Part shown: positions 1 to 6,113 of the stretch, piece after piece
Layout: each line of letters starts with the position of its first letter
How positions within the stretch are numbered: the first letter of the stretch is position 1
Notes under the pieces: generated by a model
Seen by the model: the letters and a program-made list of their open reading frames with translations, nothing else
Database searches by the model: none
Told to the model about the DNA's origin: nothing
Assembly: GCA_900554375.1 (NCBI GenBank)
Contig: USHK01000066.1
Span: 1 to 6,533, forward strand
Reading direction: 5' to 3'
DNA length: 6,533 bases
Origin: an uncultured Sutterella sp.
GTDB lineage: Bacteria; Pseudomonadota; Gammaproteobacteria; Burkholderiales; Burkholderiaceae_F
Made by a program: the position numbers and the translations under genes

Positions 1-49
1 ACGAGATTCATGAGCGTCTCGTGGGCTCGGAGATGTGTATAAGAGACAG
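1..49 (+). other. Illumina Nextera P7/i7 read-2 adapter (artefact)
   Basis: This is not genomic DNA. Bases 1-7 are the tail of the P7 primer. Bases 8-15 (TCATGAGC) occupy the i7 index slot and match, from memory, the Nextera index N714 in primer orientation. Bases 16-30 are the read-2 linker GTCTCGTGGGCTCGG. Bases 31-49 are the 19-bp Tn5 mosaic end AGATGTGTATAAGAGACAG. Genomic sequence begins at 50, in the middle of a coding region. Confidence 0.98.
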
Positions 50-369
50 GTCTCGGCATTTCGAAAAATCACCTCAAGGAGGACAGCCTAGAGACATACG
101 ACTTCGTTTTTTTAATGCTTGATAAGGAAGATTCCTTCTCCGGGAAATTTCTCACTACTCCTCCTCAGCTCGGCGTCGTCACACGTTTTAAGGGCCTCCA
201 CAAAGAAGCTCCTGCTGCCTACACGAAGTTATTGGAATTCATCTCCGCAAATAACTTAGAAATTACCGATTTTTCCCGAGAAATAACCTTGGTCGATTCA
301 GGGTTCACTTCCGATCAGAACCTTTACGTGACAGAAATTCAGATACCAGTGAGGCAAAAAAATGAATAA
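50..369 (+). CDS. MerR-type regulator, GyrI-like effector-binding C-terminal domain (5' partial)
   Basis: The reading frame is open from the adapter junction (first full codon at 52) to the TAA at 367-369, giving 105 visible residues. The Met at 115 is residue 22 of this fragment and has no ribosome binding site, so it is internal. The sequence reads as the ligand-binding half of a MerR-family activator: a YDFVFLMLDKED stretch, then FKGLHKEAPAAYTKLLEFI, then DFSREITLVDSG, and a closing YVTEIQIPV strand with the Glu typical of GyrI-like domains. In the family this domain binds hydrophobic or cationic drugs and an N-terminal winged helix binds DNA. That half, and the gene's own promoter, lie beyond the window. 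It overlaps the next gene by 8 bases, so the two are co-translated. Its likely job is to control the downstream exporter genes. An AraC-family parent is a less likely alternative. The domain call is firm; the MerR assignment is inference. Confidence 0.8.
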
Positions 370-1072
370 TTCTTTCAGTGTGGAAAACAAAGTTTTTGAG
401 GTTCTCCCCGATTATTGCGTCGGCGTCATCCGCGCCTCCATTCCAAACAAAGAGGGCGGGGCCAACGCAGTAAACGAACTGTTCAGAAAAGAACTTCAAC
501 AGTTCTTTCATCAGTCTCAAGGTATTGCGTTAAGAGAAACCAAAAACATTTCTGCCTATCGTTCCGCCCTGCAAAAGACCGGAATCAACCCGAACAAATT
601 TATGTGTTCTATCGAAGCTCTGTCTCGAAGAGTACAAAAAGGGGGGTTGCTCCCAGAGATCGACCCAATAGTTGATCTTGGGAATGCCATTTCTTTGAAG
701 TATCTGCTGGCCGTTGGTGCCCATGATTTGGCTAACGCACAAGAGAACTCAATCGCAGTCAGATTTTCTGAAAAGGGAGACCTCTTCAGACCGTTGGGAA
801 CTCTGACGGATGAAGACGTTCCAGCAGGAGAACTTGTTTATGTCTCAGGGCATCAGGTTAAAACGCGCCGATTCATTTGGCGACAAAGCGATGACGGGAA
901 AATCACTGATCTCACCACGGAATATCTGATTCCGCTCGACGGCTTCATCGGTATCAATGAAGAAGAGGTTCTCAAAGCACGTGATGAATTTGCCTCGCTT
1001 CTTTCAGAATTATTCGGTGCTGCAGTGTCGACAGGATTTGTCTCTAAAGAAAATAATATCTTCAAGTTCTGA
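362..1072 (+). CDS. Stand-alone B3/B4 domain protein (PheT editing-domain homologue)
   Basis: This 236-residue soluble protein has no signal peptide or membrane segment and consists almost entirely of one B3/B4 domain, the fold that hydrolyses Tyr-tRNA(Phe) in the phenylalanyl-tRNA synthetase beta subunit. Recognisable blocks are YRSALQKTGINPNKF (about 66-80), LGNAISLKYLLAVGAHDL (about 106-123), the GELVYVSG strand (about 156-163) and KTRRFIWRQS (about 167-176). It lacks every other PheT domain, so it is not a synthetase subunit. Solo B3/4 proteins are widespread, but to my knowledge their activity is mostly unproven; proofreading in trans of mischarged tRNA or binding of an amino-acid-like ligand are the obvious options. 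The ATG at 362 has a GAGG ribosome binding site 7 bases upstream (351-354) and overlaps the end of the regulator by 8 bases. The transporter gene starts 2 bases after its stop, so all three probably share one mRNA. Confidence 0.82.
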   Translation: MNNSFSVENKVFEVLPDYCVGVIRASIPNKEGGANAVNELFRKELQQFFHQSQGIALRETKNISAYRSALQKTGINPNKFMCSIEALSRRVQKGGLLPEIDPIVDLGNAISLKYLLAVGAHDLANAQENSIAVRFSEKGDLFRPLGTLTDEDVPAGELVYVSGHQVKTRRFIWRQSDDGKITDLTTEYLIPLDGFIGINEEEVLKARDEFASLLSELFGAAVSTGFVSKENNIFKF

Positions 1073-1074
1073 GA

Positions 1075-2256
1075 ATGGAAAAAGAAAGTTCCAGAGGCTA
1101 TTTCCTTTACCTCGTCTTTTTTTTGGGTCTTCTAAACGGCTTTGGCCCGTTCGTGATCGACATGTATCTTCCGGCTTTGCCTGAGATGACACATGTCTTT
1201 AAAACACCTGCTTCCGTCATCCAGCTTGGTCTAACTTTCTGCATGGGTGGCTTAGCCGTCGGTCAAGTCTTACTCGGTCCGGTCAGTGATAGATTCGGAA
1301 GAAAAGCAGTTCTTCTTTTTTCTCTGCTTTTGTATCTATCCGCCACTGTTGGCTGCCTCTGCAGCGAATCAATCTGGTTTTTTACCTTTTTTCGCTTTCT
1401 CGAAGGAATGGGGGCTGCCGGAGGTATCGTTATTTCTCGCTCTGTCGCAACCGACCTCTATCATGGGAAAAAACTCGCTCAAATAATTGCATTCATCAGC
1501 GCCATTAACGGATTAGCCCCCATCGCCGCGCCACTGAGCGGAGGTATCGTTGCTCAAATTGTCGGTTGGAGGGGAATTTTTTTGATTCTTTTGAGCTTAG
1601 GAATTTGTTTGGCATTAGGAACTTTATTCTTCCGGGAAAGTCTGCCTCCGGATAGAAGAAGCGGAGTCGGGTGGAAAAATGTTCTAAAGGGGTTCGGCGA
1701 TATTCTCAGAGAAAAAGGTTTCGTTCCCGCCTCCCTTGCCTATGCTTGCTCGATGTCCGCCATTTTTTGTTATATCTCCGCAGCGCCGTTCATCATTCAG
1801 CAGGAATACAGCTTAAGCGGGGTACTTTTCTCTCTCATCTTCGCATTCAACGCATTAATTATCGCTTGTGGCTCAATCTTATCCGTGAAATTCAGCTCAG
1901 TTGAAAAATCTTTAAAGTTTGGAGCTCTTCTCGCGTTTTTCGGGGCGGTTTGCTGTCTATTTTTATATTTTCTAACTCAATCGCTCTTCGCCTACCTTTC
2001 GCCCGTCGCCTTAATGCGCTTTGGACTTGGATTCATGTTTCCGAGCTCAACTACCTTGGCCATGGAAAAAGGCAGAAAATTTGCCGGCATCGCGTCCTCT
2101 GTTATCGGAGGCCTCGGCTATCTCGCTGGAGGCCTGGCCGCCCCGCTCGTGGGAATGGGAGACATCAAGCTTGCTTCGTTTAGTTGGAGTTTCGTCTTCC
2201 TACTAGCAGGCGTCCTTCTCATCTTTTTCTGTGATCACGGGAAAACGAAACTTTAG
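1075..2256 (+). CDS. Bcr/CflA-family MFS drug efflux transporter
   Basis: This 393-residue, strongly hydrophobic inner-membrane protein has the size and pattern expected of a 12-helix drug:H+ antiporter. Helix 1 ends in the Bcr/CflA signature DMYLPALP (from Asp29). MFS motif A follows at about 68-77 (GPVSDRFGRK), then a motif B-like RFLEG with Arg107, and antiporter motif C at about 146-157 (GLAPIAAPLSGG) followed by VGWRGIF. The second half has matching hydrophobic helices and ends in a short polar tail. Known relatives export bicyclomycin, chloramphenicol, sulphonamides or small peptides; the substrate here cannot be read from sequence. The ATG lies 2 bases after the stop of the B3/B4 gene with only a poor Shine-Dalgarno (TGAGA), which suggests translational coupling. 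A GyrI-type ligand-sensing regulator at the head of the same cassette fits inducible efflux. It ends just before a strong terminator. Confidence 0.88.
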   Translation: MEKESSRGYFLYLVFFLGLLNGFGPFVIDMYLPALPEMTHVFKTPASVIQLGLTFCMGGLAVGQVLLGPVSDRFGRKAVLLFSLLLYLSATVGCLCSESIWFFTFFRFLEGMGAAGGIVISRSVATDLYHGKKLAQIIAFISAINGLAPIAAPLSGGIVAQIVGWRGIFLILLSLGICLALGTLFFRESLPPDRRSGVGWKNVLKGFGDILREKGFVPASLAYACSMSAIFCYISAAPFIIQQEYSLSGVLFSLIFAFNALIIACGSILSVKFSSVEKSLKFGALLAFFGAVCCLFLYFLTQSLFAYLSPVALMRFGLGFMFPSSTTLAMEKGRKFAGIASSVIGGLGYLAGGLAAPLVGMGDIKLASFSWSFVFLLAGVLLIFFCDHGKTKL

Positions 2257-2285
2257 GCCTGCACTGCGAAAACATTCCCCAAATA

Positions 2286-2319
2286 AAAATCCCGCCTCGG
2301 TGAGTGCGGGAGTTTTATT
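2286..2319. terminator. Bidirectional rho-independent terminator
   Basis: A GC-rich stem TCCCGC (2290-2295) pairs with GCGGGA (2306-2311). Inside it CTC (2296-2298) can pair with GAG (2302-2304) around a GGT loop. A T-rich tract (GTTTTATTT) follows on the plus strand, and the A-tract AAATAAAAA before the stem becomes a T-tract on the minus strand. It sits between the convergent stops of the transporter (2256) and tatC (2332) and can serve both. Confidence 0.85.
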
Positions 2320-2331
2320 TATCTAAATTAT

Positions 2332-3123
2332 TTAGGATGACTCTGCGTTTTCTTCGTCAGGCTCATCCTTCTTGCCGAATACGGCACATAGCCAAATGCC
2401 GACCTGATATAAAATCACCAGCGGCAAAGCCAGCAAGCATTGGGAAAGAACATCCGGCGGTGTCACAATAGCGGCCAAGACGAAAGCGCCGACGACCATA
2501 TAAGGACGTGCTTTCTTCAGCTTTGAAATCGAAGTAATGCCCATGCGGTTCAAAACAACCACAATAATCGGCACTTCGAACGTTAAGCCGAACGCTAAAA
2601 AAAGTGCCAGCACAAAGCTAAAGTACGAATCAATGTCCGGTGCAAAGTTCACCGAGTTCGGAGAGAACCCGGCAATGAACTGGAAGACCATGCGAAATAC
2701 GATGAAATAGCAGTAAGCCATTCCCAAGAAAAACATCACCAAACTCGAAATGATGATCGGAGCGGCAAGTTTTTTCTCTTTTCGATAAAGTCCGGGGGCA
2801 ATGAAGCCCCAAAGCTGCCACAGCACGTAAGGCAGTGCAATTACGAAAGCGACAAACAACGTCACTTTCAAAGGCACCATAAACGGTGCTATCACACCGG
2901 TGGCAAGCAGTTTTGCACCCTGAGGCAAAGCCACCATCAGCGGCTTGCTCAGGTAGTCGAAAATCTGCTTCATGAACGGCGACAAGCAGGCAAAAACCAG
3001 CAGAACCGACACAGCCATACGGACAATACGAGAGCGGAGCTCAATTAAATGAGCGACCAGCGTCTGCTCGCGGTCATCTTCCGGCCCGTCTTCCGGGCGT
3101 TCTACCAAATCTTTATCACTCAT
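2332..3123 (-). CDS. tatC: Sec-independent protein translocase subunit TatC
   Basis: TatC is the six-helix inner-membrane receptor of the twin-arginine translocase. With TatB it recognises the RR signal peptide of folded precursor proteins before TatA is recruited. The 263 residues match the family's usual length. Visible landmarks are the cytoplasmic HLIELRSRI (25-33), the PLMVALPQGAKLLAT periplasmic loop (61-75), FIAPGLYRKEKKL (107-119, with the Glu used in signal-peptide binding), FEVP (182-185, with the conserved membrane Glu) and TPPD (221-224). The C-terminal tail is short and acidic. The start overlaps the tatB stop by four bases (ATGA), a classic sign of translational coupling; the first 20 residues are charged and cytoplasmic. 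It is the last gene of the minus-strand run and is followed by the shared hairpin terminator. Confidence 0.97.
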   Translation of the reverse strand: MSDKDLVERPEDGPEDDREQTLVAHLIELRSRIVRMAVSVLLVFACLSPFMKQIFDYLSKPLMVALPQGAKLLATGVIAPFMVPLKVTLFVAFVIALPYVLWQLWGFIAPGLYRKEKKLAAPIIISSLVMFFLGMAYCYFIVFRMVFQFIAGFSPNSVNFAPDIDSYFSFVLALFLAFGLTFEVPIIVVVLNRMGITSISKLKKARPYMVVGAFVLAAIVTPPDVLSQCLLALPLVILYQVGIWLCAVFGKKDEPDEENAESS

Positions 3124-3908
3124 TCTGAAACACGTGAAATACGGGTTTTGTTAACGTGACTGCGCGGCGCAAAGCGGCCTGCTCCGGTCTTTGGCAAAGC
3201 AGCAATCTTCTGAGCCTCAACCTGCTGCTTGAGCGCATTGATTTCACGCATTAGGTCGGCAAGCGTAGGAGCGTTGGGATCAGCCATAGGCGTATTAGCC
3301 GGCGCTTGTCCGAAGTTGTAGGAATCGACAGTAGGAGCAGGACCACTCAGTTCCTGAGGCAGGGTCGGCTTGATATCCGACGCACCCCAATCAAAGGCTT
3401 TTTCCAGCATAGAGGTGTCGACTGACTTGTCGAGATTTTCCCAAGCGGCGTCCTTGCCGTGACCCGCAGCAGCAGAAGCCGAAGCGGTTTCAGTCTTGGC
3501 AGCTCCGTCAACGATATTCTCCATTGAAAGTTCGCTCTTCGGAGCGGTGGAGTCCATCCACTGATCCTTAAGCTCCTTGGAAGCATTGTCCATCGTAGAC
3601 TTAACTTCCTGACCAGCGGAAGTGACGGAGTCCCGCACATCGCTGACCTGTTTTTCAATGGAGTCGGTTGTGTTCTTCAGGCTCGACTGAAGGTCGCTCG
3701 CCATCTTCTTGGCGTCTTCCTGAATTTTCTTCAATTCAGAAAGTTCGACCTCTTTGTCGATGTCGTTTTTAACCTGCGAGACAAATCTCTGGGCTTTTCC
3801 CATGAGAGAGCCTGCAGTCTTTGCTACCTGAGGGAGTTTGTCAGGGCCGAGGACAACCAATGCGATGGCTGCGATGACCCCGATTTCGCCCATGCTTAAA
3901 TCAAGCAT
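3120..3908 (-). CDS. tatB: Sec-independent protein translocase subunit TatB, long form
   Basis: TatB binds TatC and forms the signal-peptide receptor complex. It has one N-terminal membrane helix (about 5-20) with the conserved Glu8, then the hinge LGPDKLP (20-26) and an amphipathic helix (VAKTAGSLMGKAQRFVSQVKNDI, about 28-50). A long charged, coiled-coil-like stretch follows to about 117. The remainder is low-complexity and rich in Ala, Ser, Pro and Asp, with a short predicted helix near 215-237 (LADLMREINALKQQVEAQKI) and a basic end (RFAPRSHVNKTRISR). At 262 residues it is clearly longer than E. coli TatB (171); the extra length is all C-terminal. The ATG at 3908 lies 20 bases after the tatA stop with only a weak GAG Shine-Dalgarno, but the M-x-D-x(4)-E N-terminus matches the family. 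Its stop overlaps the tatC start. Confidence 0.95.
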   Translation of the reverse strand: MLDLSMGEIGVIAAIALVVLGPDKLPQVAKTAGSLMGKAQRFVSQVKNDIDKEVELSELKKIQEDAKKMASDLQSSLKNTTDSIEKQVSDVRDSVTSAGQEVKSTMDNASKELKDQWMDSTAPKSELSMENIVDGAAKTETASASAAAGHGKDAAWENLDKSVDTSMLEKAFDWGASDIKPTLPQELSGPAPTVDSYNFGQAPANTPMADPNAPTLADLMREINALKQQVEAQKIAALPKTGAGRFAPRSHVNKTRISRVSE

Positions 3909-3928
3909 ATGTACTCAATCGTGTTGAA

Positions 3929-4165
3929 TTAAGCCTGTTTCTTTTCTTCAGGTGTAGCTTCTTTAGCAGCAGGTGCCTCAGCCGGTTTCTGATCAGCAAC
4001 CTGGGCCGGTTTAGCCGGTTCGTCCTGTGCTTCCTTCATACCTTCTTTGAAGCCCTTAACGGCACCGCCGAGGTCTTTGCCCATGTTCTTAAGTTTGCTG
4101 GTACCGAAGATCAAAACAACGATAACCAGCACAACCAACCAATGCCAGATGGAAAGAGAACCCAT
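3929..4165 (-). CDS. tatA: Sec-independent protein translocase subunit TatA
   Basis: TatA is the small protein that assembles into the transport pore or membrane-thinning patch of the twin-arginine system. The 78 residues show the family layout: a short periplasmic N-terminus (MGSLSIWHW), one membrane helix (about 7-20), the FG hinge (20-21), and an amphipathic helix with [21 protein letters not shown] (24-44) containing the conserved Phe39. A disordered Ala/Pro/Glu/Lys tail ends the protein. The Gly-rich [10 protein letters not shown] block and the short length separate it from TatB, which follows directly. An AGGAG ribosome binding site lies 6 bases before the ATG and overlaps the hinT stop codon, so expression is tied to hinT. 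Confidence 0.97.
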   Translation of the reverse strand: MGSLSIWHWLVVLVIVVLIFGTSKLKNMGKDLGGAVKGFKEGMKEAQDEPAKPAQVADQKPAEAPAAKEATPEEKKQA

Positions 4166-4174
4166 TTTTTACTC

Positions 4175-4519
4175 CTAGAGTTTTGTCCAAGGACGTGGGC
4201 CGCCCAAGACATGTACGTGAATATGATTTACTTCCTGACCACCGTCATGTCCGGTGTTGATCACAACGCGGAAGCCGTTATTTGCACCCGCTTCTTTTGC
4301 CAACACAGGCGCTAAAGCCAGCATTTTACCTAAAAGCGGCTCTTCTGCTTTGCCCATGACGGCCAAAGAATCGTAATGCTGTTTCGGGATAATCAGGAGA
4401 TGAACGGGTGCAGCAGGGTGAATGTCTTTAAAGGCAATCACTTCGTCATCTTCATAAACTTTCTGGGAAGGAATCTCTCCCCTTGCGATTTTGCAAAAAA
4501 GGCAATCTTCCTTTTGCAT
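4175..4519 (-). CDS. hinT: HinT-type histidine triad (HIT) nucleotide hydrolase
   Basis: This 114-residue cytoplasmic HIT protein carries the catalytic triad motif HIHVHVL at 99-105, with His99, His101 and His103; the middle and last residues act on the phosphate in the family. HinT enzymes hydrolyse purine nucleoside phosphoramidates and adenylated lysine. Other landmarks are the N-terminal DCLFCKI with Cys6 and Cys9, found in HIT proteins that hold zinc, the core strand HLLIIPKQH (40-48), and the C-terminal GGPRPWTKL. The ATG at 4519 is chosen because GGAG lies 6 bases upstream; a TTG four codons earlier overlaps that same site and would have none of its own. The gene stops 9 bases before tatA. 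Linkage of hinT to tatABC downstream of the his genes is, as I recall, common in betaproteobacteria; the functional reason is not clear. Confidence 0.94.
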   Translation of the reverse strand: MQKEDCLFCKIARGEIPSQKVYEDDEVIAFKDIHPAAPVHLLIIPKQHYDSLAVMGKAEEPLLGKMLALAPVLAKEAGANNGFRVVINTGHDGGQEVNHIHVHVLGGPRPWTKL

Positions 4520-4610
4520 ACCATTCTCCAAGTTACTTTTATATTTTTAAAGAATTCAGCCGTCGGCTCAATATGGATAACCCTACCATAGGGTTCTTAT
4601 TAACGCTTTC
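4520..4610 (-). promoter_or_regulatory. hisE-hinT intergenic region with two inverted repeats
   Basis: This 91-base gap is the longest on the minus-strand run. It holds a 7-bp perfect inverted repeat AACCCTA-n3-TAGGGTT (4579-4595) and an 11-base near-perfect palindrome (4558-4568, 5-bp arms around one base). An AT-rich stretch (4537-4550) follows in the direction of hinT. Neither hairpin is followed by a clean T-run, so a terminator is unlikely. A weak promoter (TTGAGC at 4571-4566 with TATAAA at 4543-4538, spacing too long at 22) is possible but not convincing. It may hold a secondary promoter or operator for hinT-tatABC. Confidence 0.35.
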
Positions 4611-4937
4611 TCACGATTCTTTTCGATTAGCTTTTTCGACCAAACCTGATGTTCCTTCTCTGCGAGCCAGCTCCTGAAGCACTTCTTCAGGACGGATCCC
4701 CGCCTGAGAAAGGACAACCATCGAATGGAACCAAAGGTCGGCAGTTTCATAAATCAGGTGGTCACGATCACCATCTTTTGCAGCCATCACGACTTCGGTA
4801 GCTTCCTCGCCGACCTTCTTCAACGCAGCATCCGGCGCTTTCGAAAATAATTTAGCAACGTAGCTAACCTTCGGATCTCCGCCTTTACGACTGTCGATGA
4901 CGTCAGCAATCTCGCTAATGACAGGAACTCTTTCCAT
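4611..4937 (-). CDS. hisE: Phosphoribosyl-ATP pyrophosphohydrolase
   Basis: HisE carries out the second step of histidine synthesis, hydrolysing phosphoribosyl-ATP to phosphoribosyl-AMP and pyrophosphate in the cytoplasm. From the chosen start it has 108 residues, the normal length for a free HisE. The all-alpha MazG-like fold is seen in SYVAKLF (25-31), [14 protein letters not shown] (40-53, with the metal-binding Glu cluster 44, 45, 48) and [14 protein letters not shown] (63-76, with Glu64 and Asp67). The ATG at 4937 is preferred over one at 4967, because an AAGGA site sits 6 bases before it and it leaves a 10-base gap after hisI; the earlier ATG would overlap hisI and add ten residues that do not look like the family. 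Unlike enterics, where HisI and HisE are fused, the two are separate genes here. Confidence 0.95.
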   Translation of the reverse strand: MERVPVISEIADVIDSRKGGDPKVSYVAKLFSKAPDAALKKVGEEATEVVMAAKDGDRDHLIYETADLWFHSMVVLSQAGIRPEEVLQELARREGTSGLVEKANRKES

Positions 4938-4947
4938 TTTTATTCCT

Positions 4948-5334
4948 TCAGTGATGCCCCTTGCCATACATCTCTTCCGGAGACTTCAGGACCGGAGCAT
5001 TCTCTTTCCAGTCTTTCCCGTCCCAGCTGCGGTAAAAACAGCTTCTGTGGCCGGTATGACAAGCAATATTTCCTTTTTGTTCGACTTTATAAATGACGGA
5101 GTCACCGTCGCAGTCGAGCAAAATCTCAAAAATCTTTTGACGGTTTCCGCTCTCTTCGCCTTTGCGCCAAAGCTTTTGACGGGAACGAGAAAAGTACGTC
5201 CCGAAGCCGGTCCTCAGCGTCTCTTCCAGAGCCTCCTTGTTCGCCCAGGCGAGCATCAGGATGGTGCCGTCGTGAGCGTCCTGAGCAATAACAGGAACCA
5301 AACCGTCAGTATTAAAGCGAACTTCTTCGATCAT
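4948..5334 (-). CDS. hisI: Phosphoribosyl-AMP cyclohydrolase
   Basis: HisI opens the adenine ring of phosphoribosyl-AMP, the third step of histidine synthesis, using zinc and magnesium. The 128 residues match a stand-alone enzyme. Key motifs are [18 protein letters not shown] (13-30), [14 protein letters not shown] (47-60), and DCDGDS (74-79), giving the three Mg-binding Asp residues 74, 76 and 78 and the first zinc Cys75. [10 protein letters not shown] (91-100) supplies Cys92 and Cys99. All expected metal ligands are present. The start lies 13 bases after the hisF stop with a GAGGA site overlapping that stop, about 10 bases before the ATG. Its product is the substrate for HisA, encoded upstream in the same run. 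Confidence 0.96.
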   Translation of the reverse strand: MIEEVRFNTDGLVPVIAQDAHDGTILMLAWANKEALEETLRTGFGTYFSRSRQKLWRKGEESGNRQKIFEILLDCDGDSVIYKVEQKGNIACHTGHRSCFYRSWDGKDWKENAPVLKSPEEMYGKGHH

Positions 5335-5347
5335 TTCGGCTCAGTCC

Positions 5348-6109
5348 TCAGTCGAGACGAACAGGAATGCCGCGCTCCTGCATGTAGCGCTTAGCTTCTT
5401 CAATTGTGTATTCGCCGAAGTGGAAAATCGAAGCAGCCAGCACGGCATCCGCGTGGCCTTCGACAATACCGTCGACCAAATGCTGAAGATTTCCTACCCC
5501 GCCCGATGCAATGACAGGAATCGAAACCGAATCACTCACAGTACGGGTGAGATCCAGATCAAACCCGGCTTTCGTTCCGTCACCGTCCATACTGGTGAGA
5601 AGAATCTCTCCGGCGCCCAGCTTTTCAACTTTCTTTGCCCATTCGACAGCATCGATACCCGTAGGCGTTCTTCCCCCTCGGGTATAAACTTCCCACGTAC
5701 CGTCGCCTCTTCGCTTTGCATCAATGGCAACAACAATTGCTTGGCTGCCGTAGATTGAAGAGGTCTCGGCAATCAGGTCTGGATTGTTGACGCCTGCAGA
5801 GTTAATCGAGACTTTGTCCGCACCGGCATTTAACAAACGGCGAACGTCTTCAGCTTTACGCACCCCTCCGCCGACAGTCAAAGGAATAAAGACTTGAGCG
5901 GCAACATCTTCAATCACTTTGAGGATTAAATCTCTTTCGTCCGAGGTCGCCGTGATGTCCAGGAAAGTCAATTCGTCGGCTCCCTGCTCGTCGTAACGAC
6001 GGGCAATTTCCACGGGGTCACCGGCGTCTCTCAGATCGACGAAATTCGTCCCCTTGACGACACGGCCGCCGGTCACGTCCAAGCACGGAATGATGCGTTT
6101 TGCGAGCAT
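5348..6109 (-). CDS. hisF: Imidazole glycerol phosphate synthase cyclase subunit HisF
   Basis: HisF is the (beta/alpha)8-barrel cyclase that, with the HisH glutaminase, turns PRFAR and ammonia into imidazole glycerol phosphate and AICAR. It is 253 residues, the standard length. The catalytic pair Asp11 (RIIPCLDV) and Asp130 (VVAIDAKR) falls at exactly the reference positions, and Lys19 (VVKGTNF) of the lower-barrel region is present. Phosphate-binding loops are TVGGGVR (78-84) and VIASGGVG (199-206), and [15 protein letters not shown] covers 170-184. The ATG at 6109 is used because the protein begins [11 protein letters not shown] and an AAGGA site lies 7 bases upstream inside the end of hisA. 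An in-frame earlier codon at 6172 would add 21 unrelated residues and overlap hisA. The gene starts 4 bases after the hisA stop; hisH is not in the window. Confidence 0.97.
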   Translation of the reverse strand: MLAKRIIPCLDVTGGRVVKGTNFVDLRDAGDPVEIARRYDEQGADELTFLDITATSDERDLILKVIEDVAAQVFIPLTVGGGVRKAEDVRRLLNAGADKVSINSAGVNNPDLIAETSSIYGSQAIVVAIDAKRRGDGTWEVYTRGGRTPTGIDAVEWAKKVEKLGAGEILLTSMDGDGTKAGFDLDLTRTVSDSVSIPVIASGGVGNLQHLVDGIVEGHADAVLAASIFHFGEYTIEEAKRYMQERGIPVRLD

Positions 6110-6113
6110 GAAT

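Noticed and set aside
49..60. GGTCTCGGCATT, matching part of an older Illumina paired-end adapter
   Set aside because: The match stops after 12 bases and includes the last adapter G. The bases encode residues in frame with the regulator fragment, so it is most likely a chance match in genomic DNA.
76..83. AAGGAGGA, a near-perfect Shine-Dalgarno
   Set aside because: No start codon follows at a workable distance; the next ATG is over 30 bases away. The bases are simply Lys-Glu-Asp codons inside the regulator gene.
115..369. A complete 84-residue small protein starting at the ATG at 115
   Set aside because: The frame stays open upstream to the adapter and the upstream residues continue the same GyrI-domain pattern. 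The ATG is preceded by a T-run with no ribosome binding site.
4579..4595. A rho-independent terminator after hisE
   Set aside because: The 7-bp stem is AT-rich at its ends and is not followed by a T-tract on the minus strand.
4897..5394. A 165-codon open frame on the plus strand opposite hisI
   Set aside because: It lies antisense to hisI and the end of hisF, both fully supported by motifs. The translated sequence shows no recognisable domain and it has no fitting operon context.
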